Positions 1 to 13,833 of a stretch of DNA of 64,000 nucleotides are shown in pieces. The stretch comes from Antennarius striatus (taxonomy: Eukaryota > Chordata > Actinopteri > Lophiiformes > Antennariidae): the NCBI RefSeq assembly GCF_040054535.1, contig NC_090797.1, forward strand, positions 9,107,001-9,171,000. Direction: 5' to 3'. A program made the position numbers and the translations under genes. How positions within the stretch are numbered: the first letter of the stretch is position 1; each line of letters begins with the position of its first letter. The notes beneath the pieces are model-generated. The model worked only from the letters and a program-made list of their open reading frames with translations. It ran no database searches and was not told the DNA's origin.

Positions 1-498
1 TTAATATTCATGCATCCCAGGGAGACATCAGCTAAACTCTCCAGAGATAGCCGCAGATTTATTGGCTTTCTGTGCTTCTTGGTTTGTATCTGAGATTGAA
101 TTTGGTCAAACTTGTTTTGTCTCATTCCAAACCTGTCGTCTTTTGAATCTTAACTATCTCACTTTCTCTGTTTGCATTCATATTTTCCCCACTTCTTGTT
201 TTTTGAAGCTTCTCTGAGTCCTAAAAAACAGAAATGTGTTGCTGTTGATGAAATGGGGCAAGATATACAGTATATGTCAATGAAAACACACTGATATGCG
301 GGATACAGCAGATGTGTGTATCCTTTTTTGCATGTGTGTATATTGAAAAAGGCCATATGTGTGTATTTCTCTCCAATATGCATGTGTCTCCAAGGTGACG
401 TGTATTCTAGATTGGCTTGTGGTTTGCGGCCAGATCCTGCACCTCTTGTTTGCACTGGCACCAGACGTAACCTTTTCCATGACGTATCCTCATTCGCC

Positions 499-504
499 CA
501 CACA

Positions 505-536
<32 letters not shown>

Positions 537-540
537 CACA

Positions 541-574
<34 letters not shown>
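499..574. repeat. (CA)n/(CACG)n microsatellite
   Basis: A compound dinucleotide tract, with a short run of GCAC units followed by nearly pure CA. Overlapping open frames read as HTHTHT or CVCVCV and are not genes. A second, shorter TG run follows at about 642-663. Confidence 0.95.
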
Positions 575-577
<3 letters not shown>

Positions 578-1601
578 GACTCAGAGGACAAGCCAACTGT
601 CAGCAACGAGAAATCATCAGCGATCTCCCTTGGCCTCCAACGTGTTTGTGTGTGTGTGTGTGTTTTATATGTCTGAATGCGTCTGCATGTGTGTGAACAT
701 TCATCTTTGAATCTACGTGTGTTTCTGTGTGTGTTGAGGGGCTGAGGTGAGTGATTGCCTTGTTTCTGTGGGCAGCAGGCTGTGGCGTTTTGCTCTCACT
801 GTACATTTAAAGGAATTCTTAATGGAAGTCTGCTGCTGTCAGATCTTAGCGTTGAGCCCTTTTCTTTCAATAAGAGTATTATGCAAAGAGCCCACTTTAT
901 GAAACATTATTCCCAGTGCCTTGAGAAGTAAGACATCAGCAGGTCCACATGTGAGTATATCGCAATGTCATCAAGAAACAATTCCCTCACTATTACGTCG
1001 ATTCTTTTTGTAAAAATCTCATCAATAAAACACAGTCTGACGTATTGTTGATCCTTTCGAATCCAGTTATAAATGAGTTGAAGATATTCTTGTATTTCTC
1101 ACCTGTGTCAAAACACTGTCTTCAGAAATAGTAAACCCAGGGGTCTCATACTGCAAAAAAAACCCCCTTTCCCCCGTGTATTTCAGTCATGAGTCCCGAC
1201 AATCTTAATTCAAATCAAACAATTACAAACAGATATTTAAATGTAAGAGATATCAGCCTGTTTTCGGAATTTTCTAGTAGAACAAATGAGAAAAGTAGGA
1301 TATTGCATTAAGAATTAATTGCATGCCTGAAGCAAGGTTAACTACAGTTTTAGTCGAGAACTGGAAAATGAAAATTGAATATATATTTCAAATATTAACG
1401 ATCCTCCTGTACAAATTGCAATGATTTTAATAGCAAGACAGGGATAAAAACAATGAACCAGAAACAGAAGGACTCATTCTGCACTGAAATTAGACTAAAT
1501 GTATTCTATTTGATTTCTATTGGATTTTTATATTTGTGCCAATGTGCAGGCAAGCTTTCCGAGAGGTAGCTGGATTGTTGCCCGCATCCTCCAAAGGTTT
1601 T

Positions 1602-1670
1602 GGGCGGCAGTGGCTCAGTGGTAGAGCGGGTCGTCCAATGTTCCAAGATCGGCGGTTCAATTCCCACTCA
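1602..1670 (+). mobile_element. tRNA-derived SINE head, truncated
   Basis: The stretch resembles a tRNA 5' half. An A-box-like segment (GGCTCAGTGGTAGAGC) begins near 1612 and a B-box-like segment (GGTTCAATTCC) lies at 1654-1664. The ends do not pair into an acceptor stem and there is no tRNA 3' end, so it is not a functional tRNA gene. Sequences starting GGGCGGCAGTGGCTCAGTGGTAG are typical heads of teleost SINEs. The SINE body is missing, so this is a short relic. Confidence 0.65.
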
Positions 1671-1978
1671 CGCGCAAAAACACTAATATGCATGCGTGTG
1701 ACTGACTAACAAACTAGAGTGTGTGTTCTTAATTTTCCTTTGGATATTATAACAGTATATAAAATAAATAAAAAATATTTTGTTAATGTAGCTAATTTAT
1801 ATACATTTAAATAGTGTAATCCAGTAGTTGTCTGCCCCAAGCGTCAGACCTCTCCAAAGGGTTATGGGGTAAATATGACGTCAGTTGTTAGATAAGACGG
1901 AAAACTAAGTTTATTTTTGTGGACAATTTCAGATGAAATGAATCCATGTGAGAAGTTCTGAAGAGAAATGTCTCTCAG

Positions 1979-2152
1979 GAACTGCAAGCAACTCATCAAC
2001 ATCTGAAGCTTGATGACGAGCCCGTATTCCAGATTGATTTTATATAACAGGCTGCTGGGGCGGCAGCAACCTGGGTCCAGAGGGACGGCCGACATGGGAT
2101 GTTCAATAAGGAGGTGGACTGGAAGCAGGAATTCTACCAGTTCACCATCAAG
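1979..2152 (+). pseudogene. Exon-like block with one in-frame stop, unidentified
   Basis: After a plausible acceptor (CTCTCAG ending at 1978) one frame runs 58 codons to a plausible donor (AAG|GTATGA at 2152/2153). The length is an exact multiple of three and the only stop is TAA at 2045-2047. The part after the stop (2051-2152) is GC-rich for the area and reads as a protein-like segment including TWVQRDGRHGMFNKEVDWK and then QEFYQFTIK. A second possible acceptor, TATATAACAG, ends at 2050 and would exclude the stop. I do not recognise the family and saw no partner exons nearby. It may be a decayed exon, a single exon of a gene to the left, or a chance open stretch. Confidence 0.3.
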
Positions 2153-5100
2153 GTATGATCGTCTGTTCGGTGACGGTCTTCAGTGTACGGAGGGCTATTT
2201 GGTGCATGACCCCAAAAAGTTACCAATTTAAACCACCTCTTAAATATGTTGATAGAAATGTCTTTGCTATACCTGCTCCTCTGCAGAGCTTGGGATGGAA
2301 GGAAAGATTAAAAAAAGTTTTATAAGACTTCAAACCCAAATATGAATGGGCTGATCAGTACTAGCGTCAATGTCAAAATCTTTTTTGTAAACTACTGGTT
2401 CAATACTCTTAAATATTTTATACAAATATGAGCTCATACCATAATAATTGCAGTGAGTTGGTATATTCCACTGTCATTTCGTATTGTTTCATTTGACAGG
2501 TGATCGTAGGCGGTTTGACAGAAGGTGGGTGCATCGTTCGATATTTTGAGACATCATCCACAGCAGGACTATGGCGGCCATGAATGTTTGCGTGACGGAC
2601 ATTAAAAAAACCCAAAACCTTTCTGCAATTTTAGAAAATATTAAAAACAAGATTATTTTCAAGATAAACGACTGAAAAAAACAGCACAGATAAATGAAAA
2701 ATGTTCACATGAATTTTAAAGTGTGGTGTCTGCTTCGACAAACGGCTGCTTCTCTCTATTTTATTTTATTTTTTGCATTGGCACTTTAAAGTCTCTGCAG
2801 CTCTGCTAAGGTGATGAACACTATTCTACGGACACCCATTCCCCCCTGTGGCATTTTGATAACGGTGTTGGAGATTGCTTTCGAACACATTTATCTAAAA
2901 TCTCCCACAGGGTTGAGATGTGGTGACTGTGAAGGCCACAGCAAATTATTCACATCATTCCGCCACTCTTCATGCCCTGCATGGTTGAATCTGCATTCAC
3001 TATTTTTCAACTTCTTTATTCAGTTCTTCCTTCAATTTGTTACCCGTCGGGGTTGTTTCGACCAGTTTTGCAAACCAAGGAACCATCCGAAAAACCTGCA
3101 GACGATCCTTTTCCAGGGGTGATGAGGGGAGGAAGGAAGGAGGGAGGGAACGCAGACATGACAGGTGATAAAAACATGGCAGCAGATTACTTTTTGATAG
3201 TGTGTAAGGAGCAGGAAGGCGACAGTGAAGATTGATATTTGATTGGCTAATGTGATGAGGCGGGTAGCAACAGGGGGCACCCCGTTCCAGTCCTGCTCTC
3301 TTTCTTTTTTCTCTCAGCCTTGACGGAAAAGACCACCCATTGGGGACGTTTCTGATCAATGCAGTCATTATTCTTGCTGCACACACAAAAGACGTAGGGG
3401 ACAAATGAGAGAGAGATGTGCTGCGACTAGGTCAGAGCCATAGCAAATGTAAATGTGTCCAGTAATATATGCTGGGGAATGTCGCACCATTAGCCGGGCT
3501 GCAGAGCGAGGTGACTCTCTGGCCCCAGGTGAGATTTTGCTTTTCTCTTGGCTGCATATCTTTTGCCTTACTGTCTGTAGTCTCTTAGTTTGTTGTCTTT
3601 GTCTTCTTTACTTCATTTCTTTCAATTTCTCTGTCCTCTTTTCATGAGTTATTGCAGAGCTGAGACAAAGCAATAATAATCCTCGCTGACAGATATTCAC
3701 TTCCTGCACCTGTATGCAAACAATGACTATGTTTCTGTTCACCATATGGGAGTTCAGCCTGTATGTGGAGCGTGTGGAGGCGCGGTCCCAGCGGAACAAC
3801 AGTGATCTGAGTGGAGCAGTGTAATTATTCCTGTCTGTTAGCTCTGCACCACCTGTAAGTACACCAGTGTTTGCAGACATGCAGAGTCTATTTGCTGTTC
3901 CACAATGCCTCCCCCTCCCCTCAGCCCACAATGGCAGCACTCCGGACTACTGTCAGTCATAAAATGAAGAAATGAGAGAAGACAAGAAGAGAAAAGTTGT
4001 GTTATGGGGGGGGGGGCGTATTAGATAAGATTCTAAAGGTAAAACATATAAAGAGAGGTGGACTGGATGTGCAGAGAAGATCCTGATGGGGGCACTGAAG
4101 ACCTGCCGTCTTTTTCCTCACAGTTCGGAGAATCCGTGGACATGGCTGCGTGATCACATGCTCAAAAGATCTGTGATTGGAAAGAGCACGACGAAATGAG
4201 TGAGTTTATAGGAAATACAAATCATTTTGTTTTCCTCCATTCTGCATAGTGGCAGTTTGTTTTCAACGTCATCTTTTAAAGCCTGCCCAAGGAGTACTCA
4301 GCTGGTCTGAGGGCTTCGGATGCAGCTCAGGGAAATAAAGTGTTGCTTGGGGTTGATCGCTCTTTTGAGATATATATCTTGGAAGCAATGGCTGCAAGTA
4401 TGAATGAAGTGCTGAAGGAGGACTTTTTGTCAAGAGACTGGTCAATATTATTTGTTTTTCTCAGTGCAGCCTGCATAAGACAAACATTTGTTATATTACC
4501 AAAGTAAGTGAATGACCTCGTGAGAAGACTTGAGACATACAGAAATATTATTATTGATAACTTGCTGTATTTCAATAGAGTTGAACTTCTGTCAAGGATG
4601 ACAACATTCTAATGCCTTTTCACAGTAGCTCTTTCATGCCAGAGCCGTATATGCTCCTCATTGCCTTCTTTTCATCAGGATGAATGGTTACTTTCCTTGT
4701 CGTTAAGGCAGGTTGGGTCCAAGCCATTCCAGGAGCTGAAACTACAGCTGCACTTTCAAAAACATACTCGGCAATCTTATGTACTTCTAACAAATTAAGC
4801 TGTTGAAGCCCATTGTTCTGACATCACAACTGTGTGCAACATGATGATATTTGCATACGACAAGGACACACACTTCACGCACCGATTAGATAGGTGTGGA
4901 AAAATGAGACGATGGTCTCTGTAAAATGACTCTCAAGTGAGTCTTTTTATTCTTCACTCGCTCCTTGTGCTTCCTTATGTGCTCTATCAAGTACAGTATT
5001 ATGAATGCCTTTGCCCATATGTGTGCTCCATTATCCACGTCGCCCCTCTCTGACAGGTTTTAGAGAGTTTTCACCTTGTCTTTGAGACTAGCCATCTTTC

Positions 5101-7003
5101 AAGCACACTCAACCTTCAAGTGGAGGTTAGCTACAAGCGTGATTGTCAGTACATATTGGGTCAATAAGCAACTTATTGCACTTTTGGAAATTTCCATCAC
5201 TTTAAGCCAATTTTTATACTTTGAGGATTCCTTTTTTTATTTCCCTGGTCAATCCCACCTTGCCTGTCCTTTGAAAAGGGATTGGTTAATCGCTGACTCC
5301 AGTCAGTGATTAACACAAAATTCACCAAATTGTGCTCTTACCATCTAGTATTCTATTGGATATATAAAAAATGATAAATAATAATCACTGACAGGGATGC
5401 AGTCTTTAATGTGTAGTTTATTCCCATACAATCCCAGTCTTCAGTCTTAATTATCTGCTACCATTGTCTGGGGCTGCTGATTGAGATGTCAGCTGTGTTA
5501 GTCAATCATCTCCCTGCTGTCTTTTTAAATACATTTTTTACCCTCTTGTCCTCTTGCCATATGGCACCCCATTCCTCTCCCTGTCATCACCCCCCTGAAA
5601 ATTCACAAATGCCCCCATCATCCGGCTCATCCGTGTGGGCAGCTCATCAGCCACCACCACCACTGACTTATCTTGATTCTGACAAACATCCCATTAAATA
5701 TAATGTGCTGCGATAAACCGTTGTCTTCAATCGTTCATTGTGACTTGTTGATCAAATAACAAGAGACGAAATGCTTACTGGGAGACTGAGATGATGCATC
5801 TCACTTCTCCAACAGTTTGGAGAAGCATTGAACACAGACTTTCTATTTGTGCATGACAGCACAATTTCACACTGCCAGACGAAAATGACATGCTATCCCA
5901 TGACGTGCTAGAATATTCTAGTTGATCTTACAACAGATCATCTTTCCTTCCTCTTTTGTCACTCACTTGTCTGTGTCTGTTTGAGTTGGACAAGATTGGC
6001 TGGTCACACAGTAAAGTAGGACACCCTTTGGTTGTGTCACTGTGGGTAAATCAAAATGGCTCATATTCTTTCTTACCTACAGCGCATCTTTGCACCAACG
6101 TATTGGCCTTTTTTTTTTTTTCTTCATTCTGCTACCTCTGAGATGTCGCCCCCCCTGGGGAGAAGAGCAACCACACACTCAGGAACACACTGAAATGATC
6201 ACACTCATGACCCAATGTCGGTTGAAACCCTTTTAGAAGGTGACAGTTTTTGTTTGCACATGTCCCGCTGTGTTCTCCCCTGAGGCAGGACGGTCTGGGG
6301 GAGCGATGTGCCTCAATCATCCACAGTCATAAACAGAAAACAAGCCTGCAACTCCAAATGGATAAAGGAAGAAGAAGAAGCATGGAGAAGGGAGGAGATG
6401 CGTAGACACAGGAGAAAATCACTGAAACCAAATATCCCGCAGGGGTGTGGAGATAGGTCACGAGGGCGATTGGAGACTGGAGAGAGAAGGTATCAGTCAG
6501 AATTTTCTTGAGGGCAAACTGCCTTACAGCAGTAGTCATTTCAGTCACGCTGGCTGAGCTGCATTAATATTGGATTGTGCTGCATCTTGCCTTGACACAG
6601 ACCAAGAGACAGAGGAAAGGAGCATTTCTATCCTGTGCTGCAAGGCAGCACAATAGAAAACATTGTTCCATGTTAAAAGCAAGGTTGAAGGTCATACAGA
6701 ATGAAGCCAGCAAAGGTGACTCTCTGTGAGTCTCAAACTTTTCTTGTGCGAGAAAACTTGGCTTTAAATCTTGTGGAAACGGCATAACAGAATATTCATA
6801 GCAAAAAAGCCTAGAATGAAGGTCAAAGTGTGGGAACATCTTTTTTAATATAAAAGCTTAACAGTGGAGGGTTAATCAATCAGCAGCGCCAGGACGATGC
6901 TGTCCCATTTGAGTGGTTTTATGGACAGAACTGGTAATTCCAACAAGCAATGCAATGATGGTTTTGAGTCCCAGATTTTTAAACAGGGAAGGATCGCTAT
7001 GGT

Positions 7004-7029
7004 CAACTGTATCTCAAGAGATACAGTTG
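7004..7029. repeat. Perfect 12-bp inverted repeat
   Basis: CAACTGTATCTC at 7004-7015 is followed after two bases (AA) by its exact reverse complement at 7018-7029. It could form a tight hairpin or cruciform. No T-run follows, and no transposon ends were recognised around it. Confidence 0.8.
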
Positions 7030-10000
7030 TTTTATGAGGAAGATACAAATTAGTATTTCGAGCAGAAGAATGACCTCTTAGGTCAGATGTTAACTGAGGT
7101 TGTTACAGTTGACCTTTAGGGGAATGTCTGAGCCGCCACTAAATTTCTCTCTGCACACTTGAGTGAGTGCTGCGTTGTGTTATATTTCTTTTTTGGGTCA
7201 AGAGTGCAACTCCTCAATCACTTCATCTGGGCAGAGTTTGGCTTCTAGATGGCCTGCCCTTTCACATACAGAAACCCTAATAACTAATAATTTGTGTGTT
7301 TGCTCCCACTGACCAACCACTCATTTAATGCAGCCAGTTAGGCTACCTGTGAAGCATGCCTCATATTCTCGCACAATAAGAAGCTATCGCAGATGCATTC
7401 TGGCTAATGGAGTCATTTATAGGAGAATGGTGTGTGTGTGTGTGTGTGTATGCGTGTGCTACTTCTGAGTGGCGACGCCGAGGCTTGCCAGTGAGGACTA
7501 GATGGCGAGTAACATTACAGGGTGTAATTACTTCAAGCACCATTAGGAACACAATAACATCTGTGCTTAGCAGAAAACAAAATCCAGCGCCGAATGTGTT
7601 TGTGCATGCGCGACTCACTTTATGTGTCTGCACAAACGGGTCCTCCTATTCAAGTGATTAACAAGTAATGAGTAGATTGCTCCAGCAACAGATTCCTTGT
7701 TTGCTAACAAAGCACCGGCTGAGGTAATGACTTGTCAAAGCGCAGAACTGTGCCGCTGGTGGAGGCCAAAATGCCACTGTGGATTCAGCAGGTGCAGCTC
7801 CAGCAGCTCTCAACTCCAGAGTGAGGATATGGAGTGTGGCGAGATTTTAATTGGTTTGTGTTTAGTTTTAGTTCACCTAATTAAAAAAAACAAAAAAAAA
7901 ACCCTCCTTCATGTTCATTATGAGTCAGTGTTCTATTTTAGACATCTTTGTGGGAACGGTCCACGTAAAAAGAGACTAGCCATGGGAGACTCCTGAAGAC
8001 TTTTGATCAGTTTGAATGTTTTAATTGACGATTTCAGTGATTGATATTCTGGACAAATCCCCTTTCTGTTATACGTATTGATCATGTTATTGCAGGCCTT
8101 CGTTGGTGTCTGTTGATCATGTCTGCATAATGGCGTATCGGCGTCTTTCGTTTACATGTGTTCTCCCACTGCAGCATAGCTGCTCTATTAAGGATGTAAA
8201 GTCAGGGTCCAGAGAGTTTTGTAACGACTGAAGGAGTCATTAGGCATTAGTTAATAATTGCCTGCTCTTCATCATCTATTGATTAAGCACTTTGCTGCTA
8301 ATTAATAAGAATCAAATTTTCAAATATTTGTGTCAAAAGCCATGATTCTCAGTTTTGATGTTCAGTTACTGTTAAATAAACACCGGGGACACCTTCTGTC
8401 CAATGGTCCTGCTTTCCTTCCTGCTGGTGAAATATCACAAGTCATTTATAACATTTTTACAGCTGATTTATATATTCTTTGCTGTCGTCTGCGCTGATTT
8501 TCTTTCACTTTTTTCTCCAGCCGTAAATAAACGCCTCTTTCTAGGATTGTGTACTGTATTGTGTTGATGTTCAGTTATGTTGTCACCTTCCCGCCCTGAA
8601 CATGCTGATGTGTCCGCGTTGGTCACTTTACAGACGCTGCGACTAGCCTGCAGCGACTGGAAACACTAGTCAGACGTCACGTCGAGATGTGAGGAGGTCT
8701 ATTTTCTGCACAGTGTTGCTATAGCGGAGTGTCAGTGTAGGAATATGTGTCATTTAATACAAAATAATACAATGGAAGATGTAGATATGATAAAACTAAA
8801 CTGACTTATAGCAGTAGCACCGCAGGTGGTGTATTTTCACCAGCAGTGTAAAAGGAAGTTGATCTTGAGGTGATTACTACAATGTCCACGATCAAGAGGA
8901 TGCTGGGTGTTCAGTGTGGCGTTGGAGTCTGATTTATCAACGCTGATTAAAATGCCTCTTACTTTGAATTCTAGTAGAGGAACACAAGAGACTTATGGTG
9001 ATAAGTGCTCATTAAATAATAAATTAGGGCAATCTGAAAGCTGTGGGTTCCTATTTGAGCCTGTTAAGGCATATTAAGTTGTCAACGAAAACCACAGTTG
9101 CTTAAACATTAATTTGTCTTGATATTATTTACTTTCTGATGAAAGAAGAAAAAGGAAAGTAACAAGTGTCACCATGATTTGGAAATTTAAAATGTGAATT
9201 TATTATGGATTGTTACTGATCTATGTAAATAAATGAAATATTAACTTCACATCCAATCATACAATTGTTCCTGATGTCTCTATAGGTCACACACACAGAT
9301 GTGTGTGTGAACTACTAGTAGTCTCTGTAAGGTCACACACATAAAAAAAAAAATCAGTCCATATCAACTCAATCAGAACTGCGAGGTCCTCTGGTTGTGG
9401 TCCACTTACGGCTACGTTAACTTTCTTCTCTCATGTAGGACAAACATACCAAGATCCTGAAGTCTGCTCAAACTGTCAGCTCAGATAAATTAGTCTTAAA
9501 ATATCCAGGTATTTGCTCATCACTGAATTTTGATTTTATTGCCTTATATTTGCAATTTCCATGTATTCAGATATCCTGTTTTTAACAGTCACTCATGCTC
9601 TTCATGTATCATTTCTTTTTAACGTTCTTTATGTCTTATTATTGGATTTTGTCTGTGTCTCTGAGAAATACTTACAAATGAAGTCTCAATGACGCTGAAT
9701 AGATTTGTTTATATTTCATGAAATGTATTTAGAGGTACTTAAGATGGAGTTGTTGAGACAGAGCATCAGGATAGAGAATGCCTGGATGGGTGATGGATGT
9801 TACCGCGGCTCTTCTCCTGCTCATTCTGCCTCCAGGGCTGCTCTTTGCTGTTTTATTATCTCTGGGCTTACCAGAATGGACGGTCATTGTGTCCACAGGG
9901 TGGGCTGCAGGCAACCAAGTAGTCCTGACACCGTATGTTTTCCCAGGCTCTTTATGTGTGCAGGGGGGACACCACCCACAATGTGAAGACACCTGGCCTT

Positions 10001-10156
10001 TCCACTTGTGGACACTCCTCATCTGGAACCGTGGAGCAGCAGCGGGGCCAGGAGGGACCTCTCCTGCTGTCGGATGGTCTGAGGTGCATAAGGGCCTGTC
10101 CAAGTCATCAGTGTATTTTAGGTATAACATTAATTTTTACCAGTCAGAGTCCTCTC

Positions 10157-10197
10157 ATTTGCATTCCAAGCAGGTGCACCTGCATACTGCTATTTAA
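10157..10197. promoter_or_regulatory. Octamer, double E-box and TATA-like cluster
   Basis: Within 41 bases lie an exact POU octamer (ATTTGCAT, 10157-10164), a perfect 14-bp palindrome GCAGGTGCACCTGC (10170-10183) holding two overlapping E-boxes, and a TATA-like TATTTAA (10191-10197). These motifs are seen directly. Their use as an enhancer or core promoter is inference, since such short motifs also occur by chance. Confidence 0.3.
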
Positions 10198-13100
10198 ACA
10201 GCAGCACTTCCTGCACTACAGTTCAGGTATGTGGTCTTTTAACGGCGGACCCTCTGCCTCTGCTGTCCTCCAATCCTTTGTCCCGTTAATAACCCCATTT
10301 TGCTCTAACGCGGAAAAATGTTCCCTCTGATTTATAGTGGATCAAATGCTGGTGGATGAAATAATGCATCATCATGGGGAAAAATATTAATTAGATCACC
10401 TGCAGTGATCCCCGGCAGCACAAATAATAAATGAATCTCAGGAATCTGAAAAATATCTGAAAATATGCAGCCTCTCTCTAATGTCACTGGTTTGGTTAGC
10501 TGATTGGGAAAAAACCCCGAACTAGTCAGGTAAACAACAAAATGAACACTAATGAAAAATTATTACTAATTTATTGAGCCAACAAAAGCTGACATGAGAA
10601 TGTTACAAATGGCTGCTTTTAGATGAAAATGTTTCAAGAATAAAAATATTACTCTTGGTGGAAGTGATGAATATTATTTTTCTAAATCAGTAAAGAGTCA
10701 ACAATTCCTATTTTCTTTTTTTACATCAGCATAACAGAATGTATTATTCCAGTGGTTCACCAATCATCACCTCTCAAATAAATTGGGATGTAAAAAGAAC
10801 TGCACATGCTTTGGGCTGTGATCTCTGACCTGCAGCACGTGCGAGTGCATCATCAAGTTGAAATGTGTGAGTAAATGTGAGGATGAGAGACTCGGGCTGA
10901 GATAAGAGGCTCCTGCCTGAGAAGATGGACTGTTATGGCCTCATTGATCAAGATCTCTCACAGGGAACCCATTTTGATCAATATGGAGAGATGTAGGCAA
11001 TCGCACTGGCGCTGTTTGGACCACCTCTTTAACATCTGTTCCCTCCGTCCCCCACCTCCCATCTCTGTTACTCACTTAGGCTGTTTTCATACCGCCCACC
11101 TAATTCCCTTCAGGTTATCACACAAGCAAATACTTGTTTGGCTTTTGTTACTAACCTGCTGTGGGAAAACAGCAATTTTCCAGACATGACTGCTTTAATT
11201 ATTAGTGTCACACAATCACTGCAATGTGTAACGCTACCTGTCATCACTTCAGAGCAGGTTGCTTGTGCGCTTATCCTAGGTGTTCTCTACAGTAACAGAA
11301 GGTTATGCAAAAAGCAATACAAATGAGGTGCAAACATGTGATTGGAGGAACTGGCTAAAAAGGCCAAAGCAGCTCAACATTACACCTCACCCACTCTTTA
11401 GAGCGGTAATGGATTTACGTGTGGGCCTGCAGGAACATAAAGGAAGGAGATAAAAAAGAACAGAGGAGCACATTTTTGTGCTATGAATGTTCTTTAAATG
11501 GAGGTCACTGACAACACACAACCAAACTTCAGTTGTGTCTTGTAAGTGTTGTGTACACCACTTCATCTCATGTTATGTTGCAACAAGTGGAAATGAGAGG
11601 AGATGTTGATTAAATAAAATGATTTTTGTTTTTTCTTCCATGTGAAGAAATTCTTTGTATTTGTGGCGATGACGGCCTATTAACTTCATGCAATTGGCGA
11701 GAAGGTTTAAATGTTCAAAAACAGAGAAACCAAGAATACAGCTGTTGATATGGACTGTGCTCTGGGGGAGGTTTCAAATGTGCAATTTTGTTCCAGATGA
11801 TAGTAAAAGGATAAAATGTCCTGAGGTAGGTGTGAAAGAGTCATAGAACACTGAAACTTTCAATGGTTTTATTTGGAGTAATTTTTTTCAGATTTGAAGA
11901 TATGTTGCAAAATACAAATAAATACTTGTTTAAACCCTGTTTTTTTTTCATTTTGTATTTCAATAAAAACAATATATAATGACACAAAATTTGGCATTAC
12001 AGTTGAATTTATATGAAAATGATTCAACCCACTCAGGGTAGCAGAAACTACCTGGACACATTAACTTATCAGCACCTTATAAAGTTGGTATCATTATCAC
12101 ACACTCCAAACATGGCCATTTATTTAGAGATGTGTTCCTGCCAAAGTTAAAAAAGTCTTATCACCAAACTCCCTTCAATACTTAGGACTTTATGGCCTCA
12201 AAAAAAAAGTGACAAAAACCCAGACTATGTGCAAAATGAGCACAGCATGAAACACCAATCCATCTCTGCAGAGACCTTTGATATGCTGTGTTATTAAATG
12301 AAACATCTCACTCACATATGAGCAGCCTTTTAAATTTCACACATATTGAGAGGCAGAGAATGAACGAAAGCCAGAGCAGGACTGAGAAAGCCCGAGCAGA
12401 AGAGCGTCGGATTTTTGTGTGCGTTGGCATTGAATGAAAAAAACCCACAATTCAAAAAGATTTTATTGAGCATTTTCACCAAATAAACCACATATCCACT
12501 CACATCGCAGATTTTTTCGTGTACTTGCTCGATTATGGAGGACACAGCAAAATTTAATAAAAACTAAGAGTCGAACTGAAATGAAAAATGACTAACGACT
12601 GTTTGTACACTAAGTATTCAAGGCACTGTGAGCCATTTGCACGTCAAGCTAGTTTCACTTAGATGCTTTCTACAGTTCTCCTGGTGTCACATAATTAAAA
12701 GTGTCATACATCAACCTGTGCACTCGATATACTAAGTGTGCTTTGTAAGCCACGCTTATAAATGATCTTTTTACCTTTCCCTTGTCAATGTATTCATTCA
12801 GGTAAAAGGTGCCTGAATAGCATGATGGCTAGCTGTTCCATCGGTGAGACAGATTAAAGCAAACGATTCTGTAGCATAGTTTTACATCCTGATCTCTCTT
12901 CAAAGTTTCATTATATATCATGTTTACATCTGCTGCTAATCATTGTGGCATACAGCTAGCTGTTCAGACTTACAGATGAGGAATCTAGGATCACTGAATA
13001 AAGATTAGTTAAGTGGGTGATCGCATTTAACTGTATAATATATAGCATTTCTGTGCATGCTATGAATTCAATATAGATCATATGGGTCACATGGATCGTG

Positions 13101-13708
13101 TCCAATGTAAATAAAAAGTTATTTTTCACGCGACTCTATGTTTGATTGCTATTATGTCCTTTTAATTTATGTGTTGATGATCAAAACCTGCGTAACAAGT
13201 GTAAAAAAATGTATGTTTGTGTATACAGTAAGTGTAATGATGAGCGAAGAAGATGCACTTCCTTTACAAATCTGTGTATTCAGTCTAACGCATGCACACA
13301 GATTACAGATGTACAAGGAGAGATTTGCAATCTGTGCACACGATAATAAATAGCATCTTTAACATCTGATTTTAATTGTCAGTCAAAATGGGGTAACTTC
13401 TTAGGATTTTCTAAAAATATTTGGTTTGTGGATATACATTTCAGAGTGTGTGTTCATATGTGGAGGGATTTAAAATCATCTGACTAGACTGTATAATCAA
13501 AAATGGGATGGATAAAAGCTTTGTGTGTAACAGAGAGACAGTGAATATCACACAGAGCATAGAATATACATGTGTATGTGTGTGTGTATGTTGTTGAGGT
13601 GTTTAGCAGTGCGTTGGCTGCAGTGAGAGTACATCTGCAAAATGACAGTCATGAGGCTAATTGTAATAGAGCTAACTCATCACATTGGTACCTTAACAAA
13701 CACATTAG

Positions 13709-13833
<125 letters not shown>

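Noticed and set aside
1602..1670. A real tRNA gene
   Set aside because: A- and B-box-like segments exist, but there is no paired acceptor stem and the head matches the start of a known type of fish SINE.
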